The notes: generated from the letters alone by a model not told the origin. Counted from the stretch's first letter, positions 23,901 through 37,170 are shown. The stretch: DNA of 64,000 nucleotides from Stictocephala bisonia (GCA_035578905.1 JAQJVL010000737.1:278501-342500); one strand, 5' to 3'. A program made the numbers and translations.

Positions 23901-25737
23901 GGCCATCCGTACTACCCATTACACTATTACAACTCTGACGGCCATCCGTACTACCCATTACACTATTACAACTCTGACGGCCATCCTTACTACCCATTAC
24001 ACTATTACTACTCTGACGGCCTTCCTTACTACCCATTACACTATTACAACTCTGACGGCCATCCGTACTACCCATTACACTATTACAACTCTGACGGCCA
24101 TCCTTACTACCCATTACACTATTACTACTCTGACGGCCTTCCTTACCGCCCATTACACTATTACAACTCTGACGGCCATCCGTACTACCCATTACATTAT
24201 TACAACTCTGACGGCCATCCTTACTACCCATTACACTATTACAACTCTGACGGCCATCCTTACTACCCATTACACTATTACAACTCCGACGGCCATCCTT
24301 ACTACCCATTACACTATTACTACTCTGACGGCCTTCCTTACCGCCCATTACACTATTACAACTCTGACGACCATCCTTACCACCCATTACACTATTACAA
24401 CTCTGACGGCCATCCTTACTACCCATTACACTATTACAACTCTGACGGCCATCCGTACTACCCATTACATTATTACAACTCTGACGGCCATCCTTACTAC
24501 CCATTACACTATTACAACTCTGACGGCCATCCTTACTACCCATTAAACTATTACAACTCTGACGGCCATCCTTACCGCCCATTACATTATTACAACTCTG
24601 ACGGCCATCCTTACTACCCATTACACTATTACAACTCTGACGGCCATCCTTACCGCCCATTACATTATTACAACTCTGACGGCCATCCTTACTACCCATT
24701 ACACTATTACAACTCTGACGGCCATCCTTACTACCCATTACACTATTACAACTCTGACGGCCATCCTTACCGCCCATTACACTATTACAACTCTGACGAC
24801 CATCCTTACCGCCCATTACACTATTACTACTCTGACGGCCTTCCTTACCGCCCATTACACTATTACAACTCTGACGACCATCCTTACCACCCATTACACT
24901 ATTACAACTCTGACGGCCATCCTTACTACCCATTACACTATTACAACTCTGACGGCCATCCGTACTACCCATTACATTATTACAACTCTGACGGCCATCC
25001 TTACTACCCATTACACTATTACAACTCTGACGGCCATCCTTACTACCCATTACACTATTACAACTCTGACGGCCATCCTTACCGCCCATTACATTATTAC
25101 AACTCTGACGGCCATCCTTACCGCCCATTACATTATTACAACTCTGACGGCCATCCTTACCGCCCATTACATTATTACTACTCTGACGGCCATCCTTACC
25201 GCCCATTACATTATTACAACTCTGACGGCCATCCTTACCGCCCATTACATTATTACAACTCTGACGGCCATCCTTACTACCCATTACACTATTACTACTC
25301 TGACGGCCATCCTTACCGCCCATTACATTATTACAACTCTGACGGCCTTCCTTACTACCCATTACACTATTACTACTCTGACGGCCTTCCTTACCGCCCA
25401 TTACACTATTACAACTCTGACGGCCATCCGTACTACCCATTACACTATTACAACTCTGACGGCCATCCTTACTACCCATTACACTATTACAACTCTGACG
25501 GCCTTCCTTACCACCCATTACACTAGTACAACTCTGACGGCCATCCTTACTACCCATTACACTAGTACAACTCTGACGACCATCCTTACCACCCATTACA
25601 CTATTACTACTCTGACGGCCTTCCTTACTACCCATTACACTATTACAACTCTGACGGCCATCCGTACTACCCATTACACTAGTACTACTCTGACGGCCTT
25701 CCTTACCGCCCATTACACTAGTACAACTCTGTCGGCC
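20911..25737. repeat. 39-bp satellite array, about 120 copies
   Basis: Unit of 39 bp, for example CTGACGGCCATCCTTACTAC followed by CCATTACACTATTACAACT. Three zones: 20911-21480 (CCGATTACACTTGTACTACT type), 21480-22500 (mixed, with AGTACAACT or AGTACTGCT), and 22500-25737 (homogeneous ATTACAACT/ATTACTACT). Variation is confined to a few positions. Higher-order duplication is visible: a block containing TTCCTTACCG recurs at 23671 and 24139 (468 bp = 12 units), another at 24334 and 24841 (507 bp = 13 units). Because 39 is a multiple of three, frames stay open on both strands (683 codons + at 22495-24546, 1047 codons - at 22570-25713); I regard these as by-products. Confidence 0.95.
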
Positions 25738-26939
25738 ATTTTTTCATGTTTAATTTCTTTTTATTAGTATGAGTTTTTATAAAGATGGTAAAATTATGTA
25801 TGTTGTGGGTAGGTCGTCAATTTGCTAGACCATCTTTAATTGAATAATTTTTATTGTGAAAGTGGTAACGCTGCTAATAATTAATTAAATGCCAAGAATT
25901 ATTAAAATACAACAATTAGAGGTGTATTCAACTAACAATTCCAAATCGCCTATTTGTGTTGGTTTCTTGTTAAAAAATATTAGGTTTAATATTGGTGTAC
26001 GTGCAGCCAACCAGGTCGGGCAAATCTACTTCTCGCCCTTATTGGTCAACCCAACCCCCTCTACCCTTCTTCTCAGAACCCCTGGCCACAGCGATCCAAA
26101 AGAACAAACTCTTGTACCCCAAGTGCCGTTACAGATTACTGTCCTGTACATGTGCCAAAAATAGTATTTCTGGTGTTCACTGGCCGATGGGCCACAATAA
26201 GGTATTATAAGCCAATAACCCATGAACCACCTGGCAAGGTGGAACTTTGATCCCTCACCATCCTTACTAGAAATAAAGTATTGTGGAAGAAGATAATGCA
26301 GCAGAACTTAATGTTTCACGAGATTGTTGAACAAGAATATGTTCTTGTTATTTGTTGACGTCAACGAGTGTTTAGGATATTACATTGTTATTTATTAGAT
26401 TATATGTTTAAAATTATAGCACAGATTAAAACAGCTTTTACGATTATTGTTTCAAGTAATGTAAAGAAAGCACAAGTTAGCCCAAATTGCTATAATTACA
26501 ATAAGAATGTAAGTTAAAAAACAATTAGCTAAAATCTAATTATTTGTTTTTAAATGTTTAGAACAGATATCCCTGCAAAAAACTACTTCAAATCAATTAA
26601 AAGTAAAAATATAATACCGTAAAATTTTAAAAAACAAGATACAGCAAGGGATCTTGGTTGTCCCATTCGTGGATTATTATTGATTCCTTCGTTAATACAT
26701 CTGTTAACGAACTCAAGGGTTTAGTTCACGTGGTTTACTGCAAGTGATCTCCAAGATAATTAATTTTCCGTCTTTATAACTATATTACTGTATAATGAAT
26801 CTACGTCGAGTGACGTTCACATGTTTTTTAACGCATATTGAAATAAATTGTTCCAAATAATTGGCACAAACTTCACCCCTTAATGAACACTAAAAAATTA
26901 AAACTTTTTTGACCTTGGACCTTGAATGAAATGTTTAGC
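25738..26939. other. Intergenic sequence with a GC-richer patch
   Basis: 26000-26280 is GC-richer and holds overlapping short frames on both strands (72 and 91 codons +, 65 codons -) with no recognised similarity. It may be an element relic. The rest is AT-rich and featureless. Confidence 0.35.
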
Positions 26940-27575
26940 ATATGGTTTAATGCTTAGGAATCTTGACTTGTATTAGTAAAGCTGAGTTTATGATCTCTGA
27001 AAATTGCCAGTTGTATCGGAGTATTTGTTAGATTAAATTTTGAATTGACTGGATTACCAACTAAACTTACGTTCAAGAATCGTTTGTCTTCGTAATATGT
27101 GGAATTAAATAAGTGTGATGTTAATTTGCGTTCTGAAGAAACAAGCGATGTGAAGATAGTGAGAACACTAGACCTACTATTGCAATCTCTGTATAGTAAT
27201 ACACAAATTTGGTATCAGTTACATTTAACTTATTGTGTGTTTTAGAAATTTAAATACCTTACGTTATCAACACTCATTACTCGTCGAATATGTAGCGCCT
27301 TCATTCTCTAGCGACAACCTGTACACAGACATGAACTGCAAAACACTGCGTTTGGTATTTGAAGGCGTTTATTGAAGAATTCGTATGTTTGCTGGTCTAC
27401 CACAGCTAGGTGATGATAGTATATATGTATAAGATGGCATAAACAGTCCTTTTCCTGAATATTTTGAACATTTTTATTGCAAATATTAGGAATATTTGTA
27501 CCATACAACATTCATTTGGTATATATTTTAACAAAAATTGCGAATGATTTCCTCTCCTGGTACTTCTTAAAACTT
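26940..27575 (-). repeat. 0.65-kb dispersed repeat, copy 2
   Basis: Counterpart of 16438-17085. It has its own small indels, including an extra GGAATTAAATAAGTGTGA near 27100 and loss of an AT stretch near 27520. A minus frame at 27308-27511 keeps the peptide seen in copy 1 up to CSSCLCTGCR. Confidence 0.8.
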
Positions 27576-27789
27576 ACTGTCGGATTCAAAAAGCAATGTA
27601 CTCGAGTTTGAACTTCTGCTAGAAAATATATGCTCACCCGACTTCGTTGTGTTTTAAACCAAAATTTAGCTTCTGTAATTCTACGTAATTTCAAATAAAC
27701 TTAGATATTATTTTGAAGACTTTAAGAATGTTTTGTAGCAGGTAGAACACAAAAAAAACATGAAATTTTAGCACTTTTAGAGTAAATCT
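27576..27789. other. Intergenic, no feature seen
   Basis: AT-rich; a 60-codon minus frame (27512-27694) without similarity. Confidence 0.35.
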
Positions 27790-27920
27790 CAACTTTAAAT
27801 ATTTCTAAAAAAAAAAATACTAAAGATAAGTAAGTGAAACTCTAATCAATTGTTTTTCACATTTAGTTAATGTTTCACTGACTTATCTTTAGTACTTTTT
27901 CTTTTGAAATATTGAAAGTT
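27790..27920. other. Long imperfect hairpin (about 50-bp arms)
   Basis: TACTAAAGATAAGTAAGTG and AAAC (27818-27840) pair with 27872-27894 over 23 bp with one mismatch. Pairing continues outward with mismatches (AACTTT.AATATTTC on the left against GAAATATTGAAAGTT on the right). The loop is about 31 nt. The shape fits either a small foldback/MITE or a hairpin RNA precursor. Confidence 0.7.
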
Positions 27921-27923
27921 TCT

Positions 27924-27925
<2 letters not shown>

Positions 27926-27960
<35 letters not shown>
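27926..27960. repeat. Poly-T run of about 35
   Basis: Uninterrupted T run directly after the hairpin's right arm. It could be the A-tail of a minus-strand retrocopy, but no body is recognised. Confidence 0.9.
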
Positions 27961-27962
<2 letters not shown>

Positions 27963-28567
27963 TTTGTGTCCATATTCTAGGAATTTAAATTCTTTTACAA
28001 AATGTTATGTTGTAATTTGTCTAAACCCTTGCAATCTTAAAAACGGCTGATCAACAAACTTCCAAAACAGTTCAAAAATACAGGATTGAAAAATAAAGTA
28101 AGATTATAAAACGGTAAGTGCTATAAGAAAATCTTGCGATTTTATATCGCATGATAATTCAACAGACATAGATGTGCACTCATGTGGAAGCAAATCCCGA
28201 GGCCCAGCAAATCTCGAGGAAAACTAGTTCCAACAGAGCATTTCGGCGTTGCCTGGAAATATTTCAACAGTTCACGAAAGGTTTATTACTGTGGACGTAT
28301 TGAACAGTTAATCAATCATGTTTTCTATCTAAATCCAAACAATTTTTTAATCACCTTTTGTCATGAGGGCTTTGGACCTCCAACCACAGGATGTAAAATG
28401 TTACAGCTCTAAAAGGATTGTCAAATTAAAAAATAACTTATTTACAGGTTTACAATTATATAAATTTCATATGTAACAAGTTGAATGTAACGTGAAAATG
28501 AGAGCCACCCATTATATTGGTGATTTGCAGGTTGTACTTATCACAATTCTAGTGGCCCTCAAACTAG
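27961..28567. other. Intergenic sequence
   Basis: A 76-codon + frame (28182-28412) contains FHEGFGPPTT-like text but no recognised domain. No gene supported. Confidence 0.35.
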
Positions 28568-30345
28568 AAATAGTGTGATGGGTAGGATGGATGGTATTCA
28601 GAGTTGTACCAGTGTAATGGGTTGTACGGGTGACCGTCGGAGTTGTACTAGTGTATTGGGTGGAAAGGATTACCAACATTACACTGGTACAACCTTGAAG
28701 GCCATCCTTTCCACACATTACTCTGGTACAACTCTGAAGGCCATCCTTACCACCATTACACTGGTACAACCCTGAAGGCCATCCTTATCAACATTACACT
28801 GGTACAACCCTGAAGGTCATCCTTTCCACCCATTACACTGGTACAACTCTGAAGGCCATCCTTACCAACATTACACAGGTACAACCCTGAAGGCCATCCT
28901 TTCCACCCATTACACTAGTACCACAGAATATTTCTGTGCTAGTACACTAGTACAACTCTGAAGGCCATCCTTACCAACATTACACTGGTACAATCCTGAA
29001 GGCCATCCTTTCCACCCATTACACTGGTACAACTCTGAAGGCCATCCTTACCATCATTACACTGGTACAACCTTGAAGGCCATACTTACCAACATTACAC
29101 TGGTACAACCTTGAAGGCCATCCTTACCAACATTACACTGGTACAACCCTGAAGGCCATCCTTTCCACCCATTACACTAGTACCACAGAATATTTCTGTG
29201 CTAGTACACTAGTACAACTCTGAAGGCCATCCTTACCAACATTACACTGGTACAACCCTGAAGGCCATCCTTTCCACCCATTACACTGGTACAACTCTGA
29301 AGGCCATCCTTACCAACATTACACTGGTACAACCTTGAAGGCCATACTTACCAACATTACACTAATACAACTCTGAAGGCCATCCTTACCAACATTACAC
29401 TGGTACAACCCTGAAGGCCATCCTTTCCACCCATTACACTGGTACAACTCTGAAGGCCATCCTTACCAACATTACACTGGTACAACCTTGAAGGCCATCC
29501 TTACCAACATTACACTGGTACAACCCTGAATGCCATCCTTTCCACCCATTACACTAGTACCACAGAATATTTCTGTGCTAGTACACTAGTACAACTCTGA
29601 AGGCCATCCTTACCAACATTACACTGGTACAACCCTGAAGGCCATCCTTTCCACCAATTACACTGGTACAACTCTGAAGGCCATCCTTACCAACATTACA
29701 CTGGTACAACCCTGAAGGCCATCATTACCAACATTACACTGGTACAACCCTGAAGGCCATCCTTTCCACCCATTACACTAATACAACTCTGAAGGCCATC
29801 CTTACCAACATTACACTGGTACAACCCTGAAGGCCATCCTTACCACCCATTGCACTGGTACAACTGTGACGGCCATCTGTACTACCTATCACTCCGGTAT
29901 AACTCTGAAGGCCATCCTTACCACCATTACACTGGTACAACCCTGAAGGCCATCCTTACCAACATTACACTGGTACAACCCTGAAGGCCATCCTTACCAA
30001 CATTACACTCGTACAACCCTGAAGGCCATCCTTACCACCCATTACACTGGTACAACTCTGACGGCCATCTGTCCTACCTATCACACTGGTAAAACTCTGA
30101 AGGCCATCCTTACCACCCATTACAATGGTACAACCATGAAGGCCATCCTTTCCACCCATTACACTGGTAAACTTACAACCCTGAAGGCCATCCTTACCAC
30201 CTATTACACTGGTACAACTCTGACAGCCATCTGTCCTACCTATCACTCTGGTACAACTCTGAAGGCCATCCTTACCACCATTACACAGGTACATCTCTGA
30301 AGGCCACCCTTCCCACCCAATAGACTCTGACGGCTATCTCTCTTA
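28568..30345. repeat. 38/39-bp satellite array related to the 20.9-kb array, with inverted left edge
   Basis: Units such as CTGAAGGCCATCCTTACC with AACATTACACTGGTACAAC (38 bp) alternate with a 39-bp version carrying CACCCATTACACTGG, a 77-bp pattern. The one-base difference breaks reading frames, unlike the 20.9-kb array. Units at 28568-28672 run in the opposite orientation (GTTGTACCAGTGTAATGGG), so the array has a head-to-head junction near 28673. Three identical spacers carrying the palindrome CACAGAATATTTCTGTG interrupt it at 28922, 29184 and 29561. Confidence 0.9.
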
Positions 30346-30492
30346 CCTATCCCGTACGAGGGCTCATCCTGCCCACCCAATGCATTACTAGTGAGGGGGC
30401 TAGAGTGATTGGTAAGATTGTATCGTTATTCTTTAAAAACTATACTAAATGGCCATGCTGAATTTTAATTATTTTCTGTTGTTGAGGAATAT

Positions 30493-31829
<1,337 letters not shown>

Positions 31830-32105
31830 CCTTAATTATGGCTACCTTTCTGTGCAGTCATAATTAAGGTTAGATTCGTTAGATTAGGTTAGCACATTTA
31901 ACCTAACGAAACATAATCAAACCAACCTAACCTACCTAACCTCACGAAACTAACCTAACCACTTTAACTTTATTTAAAACAATCTTACATACTAGAAAAA
32001 AACCTTAACTATTAACCCTTACAAAAGTAACCTAACAAATTTAATCGAAATAAAAATTACCTTAACAACTTAATCTTATGAATCTAACTTGACCAATTTA
32101 TTCTA
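31830..32105. repeat. Inverted, degenerate telomere-like (TTAGG/CCTAA) cluster
   Basis: An 11-bp perfect inverted repeat (CCTTAATTATG 31830-31840 with 31859-31869) is followed by GTTAGATTAGGTTAG in TTAGG orientation and then, from about 31900, by many CCTAAC units (AACCTAACCTACCTAACC, AACTAACCTAACC) decaying towards 32100. TTAGG is the usual insect telomere repeat; this is interstitial and head-to-head. Confidence 0.65.
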
Positions 32106-32845
32106 AAGGAAAACAACCCCATCTATCAAACCTTACAAAACATTAATATCACCAATAAAAAGGCCTAATAAACATATATTTTAGGATTTTATCACGTTTT
32201 TGTCTCTTTAAAATAATTATAAACCTGTATGTGTCTATGTATCTATATAAAGTTATCCAAGACTTCTGACATGTACAAAAATGTCTGAAAAATTAGTAAA
32301 GAGTTGTGTTATAATAAATATATGATAAAATTTGTATGTATATTTCACATTTTCAATTTTAACACATGAATTGTTCAAATTTAACACATGAATGGATAGT
32401 ACTTAATTCGAGAAATTATACCTCAGCTTGCATCAAAGAAAACAAGGAATATGTTAAGAGTTATTTGCAACTATTTCATTTATCTATATTTCAAACTAAA
32501 AAAATCATTACAATCATCACAAAATCCTGTGAAAAAGTCGTTTTATATATTTCCAGATTTTACGTTTTATATCTCTATAATAGTTAATTATTGTTTTTAT
32601 TAAAATTTACATTTAAATTTCACAGTGATATAAAAGACATTAGTATTTTACATGTAGATGTTACGTGTGTTAAAACAATAAATTTGATCAATCAATATTA
32701 CATTTTAAAATACAGTACAGTATGATATACACATTTTTTCAATAACTGAGCTGTTTATATGTTTTCGAAAATGTCCTCTAATAATCTTCATGTATTAGCA
32801 GCATTAATTACATATAATTTACGATTTTGACATGGTGTATGTTCT
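32106..32845. other. AT-rich intergenic sequence
   Basis: No supported feature. Confidence 0.4.
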
Positions 32846-32849
32846 ACAG

Positions 32850-33107
32850 GCCGACTTAACAATGGTGGTTGTGAGGGGGGAGGCCAATCGCGTGTGGGAA
32901 CCGGTTGTCTGTCCAAGGGTTACAATCTCATACCTGTAGGTGTTGACTTGGACTACCCCAGGGCCAAGCCTAGTCTCAGTCTAGTTCAGACGGCCACCCT
33001 CGTCACATCAGTCAGCAGCCCACCCCGAGCTACGCCCCTCTGGCCTTGGCTGTCTTCCTCCAATCGCTCCAGCTGACCAACCCTGCCACTGGTCAGTAAC
33101 AAATCCA
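32850..33107 (+). repeat. GC-richer dispersed repeat, copy 1
   Basis: Shares, in order, a G-run, CGTGTGGGAACCGGTTGTC, GGCCTTGGCTGTC, TTCCTCCAA and ACTGGTCAGTAAC with 52490-52690 (GAGAACCGGTCGTC, GGCCTTGGCCTTC, TTCCTCCAAC, CAGGTCAGTA). It ends in a splice-donor-like GGTCAGT. Similarity is moderate. It could be an element or an old duplicated exon. Confidence 0.35.
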
Positions 33108-35219
33108 CTTTTCCATTCATAATTACCTCGCAGTGAAAATATTTTCTCAATTTCAACCACTACAGGAAAACGGTTACTCGATTTCACCACTTGCCTATGC
33201 CTGCATTTCGATTTTGAATATCGATCGAGCGAACAGTTTTTTACTTGGCTATTCAAACGTTAATATCTCGTTTTATATTTATTATGTTTTTTTTTTCAAA
33301 ACCAATTACTTAACATTAATTTAATTATTATATATAATCACCTTCCAGTTGATCTCATTTTTAAAATGGAATTCAGGTTTTGAAACAAAAGTAAAAAATA
33401 TTTAATTAATATAGGTTTTTTACAGTATTCAGGAATGTATATGTCTAATGGGTGTAATGATAAAATATTTAACAATAGTAATACAGTTCCTGTTAAATAT
33501 CGTCATCCGTATTAAAAAAGTAATACTATCAAAAACTTTCCTAGAATGAATTTATTTTTATTATTTATAGGGTGTATACGCATTTCTTGCAGTTTTGTAA
33601 TAATATTTATGAAAACAAATAATTTTAAGTTTTGAGTTAGACAGAACTAGACTGTTATTTTTGTATATTTTGTATTGCAATCAGTATTCTTTTTTCAGTA
33701 TTTCCCTACTAACAGTAGCTAAGATATTTAAATCTAATATATTTTATAATATGAACACAATAGATTTATTGGGTCTTGATTAACAGCTGATGAAAAAAAT
33801 CGCAAAAGAATGGTTAAGAAGTTTTACGGTATAAATAACATTACAAAATTTAAAAAATGTATCAATTAATCGGTTTATAAATATTGCAATCAGAAATGTT
33901 ACTGATAGCTCGGTTTATTAAGTGAAAGCGATTATTTCATTGTACTACAAAAGGAAATTTTAATTGTATTGTTTATTTCCTAGACTTGTATAGTATGAAA
34001 TATACATTAAAAATAAAACGATGAATCAATTTTAAACATTTAATTAAGAATGAGAATATTTTCAAACTAGCAGTCCAAAAGTAATGCGTATTATCTCACA
34101 ACTACCCTTCCACGTGTTACAAGTGTTATATTCGCTTATGGTTGTATGTTAGATATCAACATATGGAAAAGATGGGTAATAGTTTACATATAACTCTGGA
34201 TTATTCTACAATTTTCTTTTCTTTTTTTCATATTTAGATTTCTTAAGCAGCCTCTTAATGTTATGATTGTATTATTTTCATCACAGCAATAAATACGGGA
34301 GCGTAAATTTGTTTATGAAAGCAATCACTTTGTATTTTATAAATATGTATCTACTTTCTATCATAGTAGATTTATTATTAAAACGAGTTGTCATGGGAAA
34401 ATAATCTGTGCAGCTTTTCAAATATAATTTAACCAATGATTCTACGTACACTCTACTATACGTAGAGTGTTTCTACTCTACGTGGAAGAAACACTAAATG
34501 ATTGTTTTAAAGAACGCACCTGGCAAAATGGTTAGGCTATTAGTTTTAATAATTTTGCGCTCTATTATATGCGTATGATGGGAGAAGTATAATGGAGGTC
34601 CAGAAAATATTATTCAAGTTCACCTATTAATCTATTTAGGACCCTTTAAACTCAAAGTAAAACCATCGTAATTATATAATTTATTTACAGAAACTTTGCA
34701 TTTTAGTTGATACCTGACAACAAGGCTATGTTGAAATATAATTCAATTGACATATTTATATTGAAATCTGGTAAGCAATCCATGGGAAATAACTTAAAAC
34801 CCAGTGGGTACAAGGTCAGTGATTGGCATTAAATATGCTAAACAAAGTCTATTTTTAAAACCTTTGCATTAATACAGAGTAAATGGTTAACAAATATGGC
34901 CTAAATTCAAATTTCCTTTATTTTTCTACAAAAATAATTTGGAAATAGAACTATTTAACTTATTTTTTTTAAGTTTCATTTTCAACAACTAATAAAAGAT
35001 TTTTCCGTTCTGAAGCATTATTCCAGTGGGAAAAACTTAAATAAAATATAAATTTCTGTAGGCCTAAATAAAATTTCAATAACTTTACACCATGCTATAT
35101 GAAAACAGTAAATATGTATTCAAACGAATGTGAAAACTATGACTACAAACTTAGTGATAAGTATTCCATGTAAAAATGTTTAAGGCCTGCTTAAAAAAAA
35201 TACAATTCAAATTTTGTCA
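33108..35219. other. AT-rich intergenic sequence with a small hairpin
   Basis: ACACTCTAC / GTAGAGTGT at 34448-34470 is a 9-bp perfect stem with a 5-nt loop. No gene seen in this 2.1-kb stretch. Confidence 0.45.
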
Positions 35220-35246
35220 TTTTAAAGATATATAATATCTTTAAAA
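35220..35246. other. 12-bp perfect hairpin beside the minisatellite
   Basis: TTTTAAAGATAT, loop ATA, then the exact reverse complement. It lies just before the 35.3-kb array. Confidence 0.7.
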
Positions 35247-35267
35247 AGATTTAAAAGATTTATAATA

Positions 35268-35890
35268 TCAATACTATTGTACGTGTGTGGGTAGGTCAAT
35301 ACTACTGTACGTGTGTGGGTGGGTGGGAGGGTCAATACTACTGTACGTGTGTGAGTAGGTCAATACTACTGTACGTGTGTGGGTAGGTCAATACTACTGT
35401 ACGTGTATGGGTGGGTGGGAGGGTCAATACTACTGTACGTGTGTGAGTAGGTCAATACTACTGTACGTGTGTGGGTAGGTCAATACTACTGTACGTGTAT
35501 GGGTGGGTGGGAGGGTCAATACTACTGTACGTGTGTGAGTAGGTCAATACTACTGTACGTGTGTGGGTAGGTCAATACTAATGTACGTGTATGGGTGGGT
35601 GGGAGGGTCAATACTACTGTACGTGTGTGAGTAGGTCAATACTACTGTACGTGTGTGGGTAGGTCAATACTACTGTACGTGTATGGGTGGGTGGGAGGGT
35701 CAATACTACTGTACGTGTGTGAGTAGGTCAATACTACTGTACGTGTGTGGGTAGGTCAATACTAATGTACGTGTATGGGTGGGTGGGAGGGTCAATACTA
35801 CTGTACGTGTGTGAGTAGGTCAATACTACTGTACGTGTATGGGTGGGCGGGTGGGTCATTACTACTGTAAGTGTATGGGTGGGCGGGTGT
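35268..35890. repeat. CCATACACGTACA-family minisatellite with 92-bp higher-order unit
   Basis: Subunits GTCAATACTACTGTACGTGT plus GTGAGTAG (28 bp), the same plus GTGGGTAG (28 bp), and one ending ATGGGTGGGTGGGAGG (36 bp) repeat as a 92-bp block: the G-rich landmark falls at 35321, 35413, 35505, 35597, 35689 and 35781. The last units degenerate to GGGCGGGTG. Confidence 0.92.
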
Positions 35891-36957
35891 TCTCTTTAGT
35901 ACACAACGTCTGAACCTTGACTACCATCCAACACGGACAAACAAGACTTCTCTAGGAATGTCATGTTTAATGTTATGACCCATAAATACAGTCCTTTTTT
36001 TGTTTTGCTGTCACTATTTCGAATAGCCTACTGAATGTAAAAATAAAATACATTTATCTTCACGAAACAAGTTGTGGTTGTGGGGTTGAATAGAAACAAA
36101 TTAAAAACTGTTATATAGTAAATATATAATTTAGTATAAACTAAATTATATATTTATTATTACATGATATGTAACTCCAACTCCTGTTTACAGTGCAATA
36201 GGCATTATAAGCAACGTTGATAATTATAGCAATTTGTTATGAATATTTAAAAATTGTTAAATTATATTATCAAATATTGATAACTAATAATTTACAGTAA
36301 TTAAAAAACATTATTACTACTAAATGTAAATAATCTAACAACTTCAACAGAAAAAAGTATTTTCTGTGATTCTGTGCACTACACAGTGCTAAAATAACGT
36401 TCTTCTGGTCTAATTTCATTTCATACAATGTGAAAGAATCCACCCTTCAGTAACTAATCACCTCATTTTGTACAAAACCGTTAATTTTAACATCTTCAAC
36501 ACTTTCTAACTTCCGCTAAATCTGCCGATGTTATCGTTTTCCACCGTTTTCTTCATTAAGGGTATTGTCACGAAAATTAAAAGAACTACCAGTTTTCACA
36601 TCGTTACTTCACATTCAATCACCTTGGCTAAGATAATCAAACAGATTGATACCATATTAAGGAGGGGGGGATTTGTTTTGTTATACGGAGTGGGAGACAT
36701 CATAAAAGACAAATAATCAAGGAGCTAATAGGATTGACTATATTACTTGCGTCACTTACTATGTTACCTCGTGAAATAGGAATATTCCTTACAGTAGTTC
36801 GATTATTTTTTAGGTGTGTCACTTTTTAGGTTAAACTGCATAACATTTACATGGGACTACTCTAGCGATCCAAACTGGACCACAAAACAGCTGATAATTT
36901 GAGTCACAATATTTAACATTGGATTTTAATCTATATGTGTATTACATCAAATCAATG

Positions 36958-36958
<1 letters not shown>
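35891..36958. other. AT-rich intergenic sequence with a 17-bp perfect hairpin
   Basis: TAAATATATAATTTAGT (36119-36135), loop ATAA, exact reverse complement at 36140-36156. A 62-codon frame at 36528-36716 is unremarkable. Confidence 0.55.

Positions 36959-37031
<73 letters not shown>
36959..37031. repeat. (TA)n microsatellite, about 36 repeats
   Basis: Uninterrupted TA from 36959 to 37031, directly 5' of a SINE-like copy. Confidence 0.95.
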
Positions 37032-37033
<2 letters not shown>

Positions 37034-37047
37034 TATGGCTTGTTGTC

Positions 37048-37170
37048 AGCTACCATTAGTAACAGTGACTACACTCGTTCATCTACACTCACCACACTCA
37101 TTCACCCCTCATATTCACCGACATCTCTACGATCGGCGTCTTAGAAATGAATGATAATGAATAATAAATT
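37048..37170 (+). mobile_element. SINE-like dispersed repeat, copy 4 (3' part)
   Basis: CTACCATTAGTAACAGTGAC, CTACACTCGTTCATCTACAC, CACACTCATTCACCCC, TACGATCGGCGTCTTAG and an A-rich tail GAATGATAATGAATAATAAA match the family. The 5' box region is missing; the (TA)n tract occupies its place. Confidence 0.6.

Noticed and set aside
22495..25713. Open frames of 683 (+) and 1047 (-) codons
   Set aside because: Both lie wholly inside the 39-bp satellite. Frame openness on both strands follows from a unit length divisible by three, and there is no non-repeat coding sequence, signal or splice context.
20911..30345. CRISPR-like array
   Set aside because: Units are directly adjacent, without unique spacers, in eukaryotic DNA; this is satellite DNA.
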